This document shows positions 61,409 to 64,000 of a stretch of 64,000 nucleotides of DNA, in pieces. How positions within the stretch are numbered: the stretch's first letter is position 1; every line of letters begins with the position of its first letter. Location of the stretch: NCBI GenBank assembly GCA_947459195.1, contig CANHCS010000001.1, positions 1-64,000 of the forward strand, given 5' to 3'. The position numbers and the translations under genes were made by a program. Under the pieces are notes generated by a model that was given only the letters and a program-made list of their open reading frames with translations, was not told where the DNA came from and made no database searches. Source of the DNA: Sphingobacteriaceae bacterium. GTDB taxonomy: Bacteria; Bacteroidota; Bacteroidia; Sphingobacteriales; Sphingobacteriaceae.

Positions 61409-62664
61409 TTTTTAAGCAAATCTTGGTCAAATCTTTTGAATCCCATCTTTTTCGCTAGACTTGTATATTCTTTTTCTAAGTTCAGCAGATTTTCATCAGA
61501 GCCAATTTTTAATTCTGCTTGGTAGTGAGCGATTAAATAAAACAATTTAATGTATTCTTTGTAAGAGTCTAAAACATGGTCGAAGTTAATGAATTCTAGG
61601 TTCTTGAATCCTTGATGTGGCCGATCATTCGCGATATTCACAAAACAATACCCTATCAAATAAATACAATTCTCGGTGTAGGTCACCCAATTGGTGTTTT
61701 CAAATAATTCTTCGTAATATTTATCGATTATTTTCTCTAATAGACTTATTCTCTTAGTTAAAATACAGGCTGGGAACAGTTCATAAAAAAATTGGTTTTT
61801 TGCTTTATGTTTTTTTGCCAGGCTGAATATGAATTTTTCTTCTTCCATTATAAATGGCTTTGAAATCAATTGATAGCCGGTCCATCGTCCCAATAAAAGT
61901 GGATGGATTTCGGTTTCATTAAATTGATTCGAAATAATTTTGATCTCTTTTTCTCCTTTTAAATACCTATGATATTCGAAGATCAGACTGATAAACAGAT
62001 AATCACTTGCTACCGACTTCGTTTTGTCAATCAAGTAGTTTATTACCTTGCCGTATGTTCCATTTATCTCGGAGTAATCAATAAACAAAAAAGTATAAAA
62101 CTGATTTAACTGCGTTGAATTAAATAGGAAGAGAAAATCTTCAAGGTCTATTTTTCTAAATAATAAACCTAATGAAGATGCCAACTTAATTTGGTCTTCG
62201 TACTTTATGACTATACGATTTTCATTACTTAACAGCAGTTTTAGGTTGTTTGTGTTTTTCGAGCGGAAATTTGCAGTTAAAACACTAGACAAGAAATGAA
62301 TAAAATCTGGGTGTTTTTGTTGCGCCAACAACCATTGGAGGTCATTTTTTGAGATAAGATTCTCATTTTCGATTCTGTAAACCTGTTTCCATAAATACCA
62401 ATCTATATTCTTTCTACACTTTATTTGAAATTCGGCTACAGATGGGTACCCGCAGAACTCACACAGTGTTTGAAGGGTGTTGTTATTTGGTTTGCCAGAT
62501 TTTAGAAACGAAAAAAACCTTCTAAGGGTATTAAAGCCAAGCTTCTTGTTTACAGAAACTTCAATAGCGTTTTGAAGTAGTTTCAAATCCTTTTGAGATT
62601 CGATTCCACCTCCCATTTTCTTTTCTAGTTCTAATTTCAGTAGTTCTAAATCCGATGCGTTCAT
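61336..62664 (-). CDS. Unknown 442-aa protein, AT-rich accessory gene
   Basis: I do not recognise this protein. The N-terminal 90 residues look like a compact helical, possibly DNA-binding, domain (VNKKLGFNTLRRFFSFLKSGKPNNNTLQ, then a short Cys-containing turn CEFCGYPS); the rest is predicted all-helical with aromatic-rich segments, like an alpha-solenoid (TPR/HEAT-type). No signal peptide. Its codons are more AT-rich than the neighbours'. The last 24 codons (from about SFTKRSPSKTG) are antisense to comB, suggesting that the original stop was lost and the frame runs on. An in-frame TAA directly precedes the ATG, fixing the start. Confidence 0.7.
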   Translation of the reverse strand: MNASDLELLKLELEKKMGGGIESQKDLKLLQNAIEVSVNKKLGFNTLRRFFSFLKSGKPNNNTLQTLCEFCGYPSVAEFQIKCRKNIDWYLWKQVYRIENENLISKNDLQWLLAQQKHPDFIHFLSSVLTANFRSKNTNNLKLLLSNENRIVIKYEDQIKLASSLGLLFRKIDLEDFLFLFNSTQLNQFYTFLFIDYSEINGTYGKVINYLIDKTKSVASDYLFISLIFEYHRYLKGEKEIKIISNQFNETEIHPLLLGRWTGYQLISKPFIMEEEKFIFSLAKKHKAKNQFFYELFPACILTKRISLLEKIIDKYYEELFENTNWVTYTENCIYLIGYCFVNIANDRPHQGFKNLEFINFDHVLDSYKEYIKLFYLIAHYQAELKIGSDENLLNLEKEYTSLAKKMGFKRFDQDLLKNYFDNTSFTKRSPSKTGIASIRSI

Positions 62665-62684
62665 TTATGGGCTATTTATGGGCT
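62663..62684. repeat. 11-bp tandem repeat at the start of the unknown 442-aa gene
   Basis: ATTTATGGGCT occurs twice back to back. The first copy overlaps the minus-strand start codon (62662-62664), so the duplication puts a second AGCCCATAAAT block directly upstream of the ATG in the ribosome entry region. Confidence 0.7.
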
Positions 62685-62956
62685 AATTTATTGATTTTTT
62701 TGACTGAAGTTAGCACATCACAATTAAAACAGTTATTCAATGCAACCCAACACTCTTCTTAAAACCACATGTTTATACATTTTTTTGCTTCAACCAAATG
62801 TTAATCGCCTCTAAATACTTTAGTAACTCAACGAGAAGTAGTTTATGCTAAATGCCGAGATGAACCTTTAACTGCGCTCACTCTAAGTCCCTACATCTAC
62901 CATACCAATGATATGTCAAACTCTGAACCTATTCATCAAAAAATAATTTAATCCTT
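62685..62956. other. Divergent intergenic region of the accessory island
   Basis: AT-rich gap between two divergent genes. No exact TAnnTTTG box on either strand, no inverted repeat of note, and no open frame of useful length; short ATG frames near 62840 close quickly. It must hold both promoters if the genes are expressed. It could also contain degraded coding sequence; I cannot show this. Confidence 0.4.
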
Positions 62957-63844
62957 ATGAAATACATTTATGTAATTATTCTGGCACTTTTATTTCAAGA
63001 CTGCTCAAAGTCAGAGCTTGCTACTAAATCATCTGTTCCCGAAAAACCTGAAGTAAAACAAGAGGCCATACCTGTATTTACTGATATTCCTGATCAGAAT
63101 TTTGAAAAGGCGCTCATCGAAAGAAAATTAGATACCATTTTAGACGCAAAGGTGAGGACTGTTAACATCATGTACATTGAACAATTGTTTTTAGATCGGG
63201 CCGGAATTACCAATATGACCGGGATTCAGGCCTTCAAAAATTTAAAAAATCTCAGTGTTTATAAAAACTCTGATCTTAAAACTCTGGACGTTACCCAAAA
63301 TACGAAGCTCACAAATCTTTGTATCTCAGATTGCGATATCTCCACCATTGATATTTCAAAAAACACGGAATTGGTTGAGATCACTTTTCAAAATAGTTCG
63401 GGACCTACTACTCCATATGGTACTACTAAGGGTCTTATTTCTATAGACTTGACGAAAAATAAAAAGCTTGAGAAAGTTTATTTATGGGCCAATCGGTTAA
63501 CCGCTCTGGATGTTAGTATGTGCCCAAATTTGGTAGACTTGTGGATAGGGGCAGGTGAGTCGCTATTAAATAGCGATAAAGGTGGTAATTTCATTGAATA
63601 TCTCGATTTAAGTAAAAATCCCAAATTGAATGTGCTTATGGCAGATAATAATAAATTAACTTATCTAAACATTAAGGGTACTGCTAATAATGGCCTTCCA
63701 AGAACTTGTGTAACCAAAAACAACCCAAATTTGCTTGAAATAAAGGTGACCAATAAAAAACGTGTTGACGATCATGCATATTATCTTAAATCCATTGGTA
63801 ATATTTGGTATACAAAGGATTCTCAAACTCAATATGTAGAATAA
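62957..63844 (+). CDS. TpLRR-type leucine-rich repeat lipoprotein
   Basis: 295 aa. The signal MKYIYVIILALLFQDC puts a lipobox-like Cys at 16, although Asp at -1 is unusual; CSKSE after it resembles the Bacteroidota lipoprotein surface-export signal. From about residue 65, LRR units of the Treponema (TpLRR) type appear: LKTLDVTQNTKLTNLCISDC, LISIDLTKNKKLEKVYLWAN, LTALDVSMCPNLVDLWIG, IEYLDLSKNPKLNVLMADNN. Probably a surface adhesion or recognition protein. Divergent from the unknown 442-aa gene; it ends directly against the MazG-like stop. Confidence 0.82.
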   Translation: MKYIYVIILALLFQDCSKSELATKSSVPEKPEVKQEAIPVFTDIPDQNFEKALIERKLDTILDAKVRTVNIMYIEQLFLDRAGITNMTGIQAFKNLKNLSVYKNSDLKTLDVTQNTKLTNLCISDCDISTIDISKNTELVEITFQNSSGPTTPYGTTKGLISIDLTKNKKLEKVYLWANRLTALDVSMCPNLVDLWIGAGESLLNSDKGGNFIEYLDLSKNPKLNVLMADNNKLTYLNIKGTANNGLPRTCVTKNNPNLLEIKVTNKKRVDDHAYYLKSIGNIWYTKDSQTQYVE

Positions 63845-64000
63845 CTATTTCAGTTTTTCGTTATTCCGATGCCTTTCTGTATCGCGTTTGGTTTTCTTCT
63901 CGAGGTTTTGCTGTAAAGCATGAGTTAAATCAATGCCGGTTTGGTTGGCCAGGCAGATCAATACGAATAGTACATCAGCCATTTCATCAGCCAGGTTGAC
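63845..64000 (-). CDS. MazG-like nucleotide pyrophosphohydrolase, C-terminal part (gene runs off the right edge)
   Basis: Not in the ORF track. The reverse complement from 64000 gives 51 residues and a TAG stop at 63845: VNLADEMADVLFVLICLANQ contains the EExxD-type DEMADVL metal motif of the MazG/dUTPase-like all-alpha NTP pyrophosphohydrolases, and the tail is TKRDTERHRNNEKLK. It removes non-canonical NTPs in its family. Adjoins the LRR lipoprotein stop with no gap; typical core-gene composition resumes here. Confidence 0.85.
   Translation of the reverse strand, partial: VNLADEMADVLFVLICLANQTGIDLTHALQQNLEKKTKRDTERHRNNEKLK

Noticed and set aside
61402-63851. GAAATAGTT at 61402-61410 and its inverse at 63843-63851 as island-flanking inverted repeats
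   Set aside because: Both are the AAA-TAG ends of comB and the MazG-like gene plus two more bases; nine bp of shared stop context is weak evidence of insertion.

Overview
The window is chromosomal DNA from a member of the Bacteroidota, most likely the Sphingobacteriales (Pedobacter-like). Grounds: a full-length SprA/Sov type IX secretion and gliding protein in the order maeB-ruvA-sprA-gcvH-vanZ; Bacteroidota families (DUF2480, DUF3108, DUF3109, DUF4292, a DUF6427-like membrane protein); almost no Shine-Dalgarno sequences; and promoters of the TTTG-N20-TAnnTTTG type instead of sigma70 boxes. Genus and species cannot be fixed from this sequence alone. I see no rRNA, tRNA, CRISPR array, transposase or prophage; nearly everything is core metabolism and envelope biogenesis.

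Layout. 1-13.2 kb: the 5' end of uvrB (minus), then a long plus-strand run: upp, a YjjG-like nucleotidase, a DinB-fold protein, an unlisted 40-codon membrane ORF, a DUF6427-like protein, purQ, coaX, an outer-membrane barrel, lptC, ppiD (ended by a clear terminator), DUF2480, DUF3108, DUF3109, rfbA and gmd. 13.4-19.5 kb: dxs (minus), scpA and glyA (plus), comF and rlmN (minus). 19.6-41.9 kb: an amidohydrolase, a nitronate monooxygenase/FabK-type flavoprotein, acyP, a polysaccharide flippase, dut, a DUF4292 lipoprotein, an EnvC-like protein, two TatA proteins, a lytic transglycosylase, maeB, ruvA, the 7.1-kb sprA, gcvH, vanZ, feoAB and a SprT-like protein. 41.9-54.2 kb (minus): a fused E1 alpha/beta dehydrogenase, lutB, an M28 peptidase, rpiB, and the fatty-acid cluster DUF177-rpmF-plsX-fabH-accB-accC with tatC at its end, preceded by pdxA. 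54.3-61.4 kb: rsmA, a D-2-hydroxyacid dehydrogenase, greA, a HIT protein, ruvC (minus), a GAF-SpoIIE phosphatase, rnhB, gcvT and comB. 61.3-63.8 kb: an AT-rich accessory island with an unknown 442-codon protein and a divergent leucine-rich-repeat lipoprotein. The window ends inside a MazG-like pyrophosphohydrolase (minus).

How the genes work together. Envelope and secretion dominate: LptC and the flippase (LPS and polysaccharide), PpiD (periplasmic folding), EnvC-like and MltD-like proteins (peptidoglycan turnover), TatA/TatC (folded-protein export), SprA (type IX export through the outer membrane) and two nucleotide-sugar enzymes. AccBC, FabH and PlsX feed phospholipid synthesis. GlyA, GcvH and GcvT share one-carbon metabolism, and Dxs with PdxA links isoprenoid and vitamin B6 supply. 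The most interesting non-coding signals are a symmetric 8-nt-phased inverted repeat between accB and accC, an attenuator-like hairpin in the greA leader, a palindrome between the promoter boxes of feoAB, several -7 boxes that nearly touch start codons (predicted leaderless mRNAs), and a 60-bp GC-rich element between gmd and dxs. The best candidate for something undescribed is the AT-rich gene pair at 61.3-63.8 kb.
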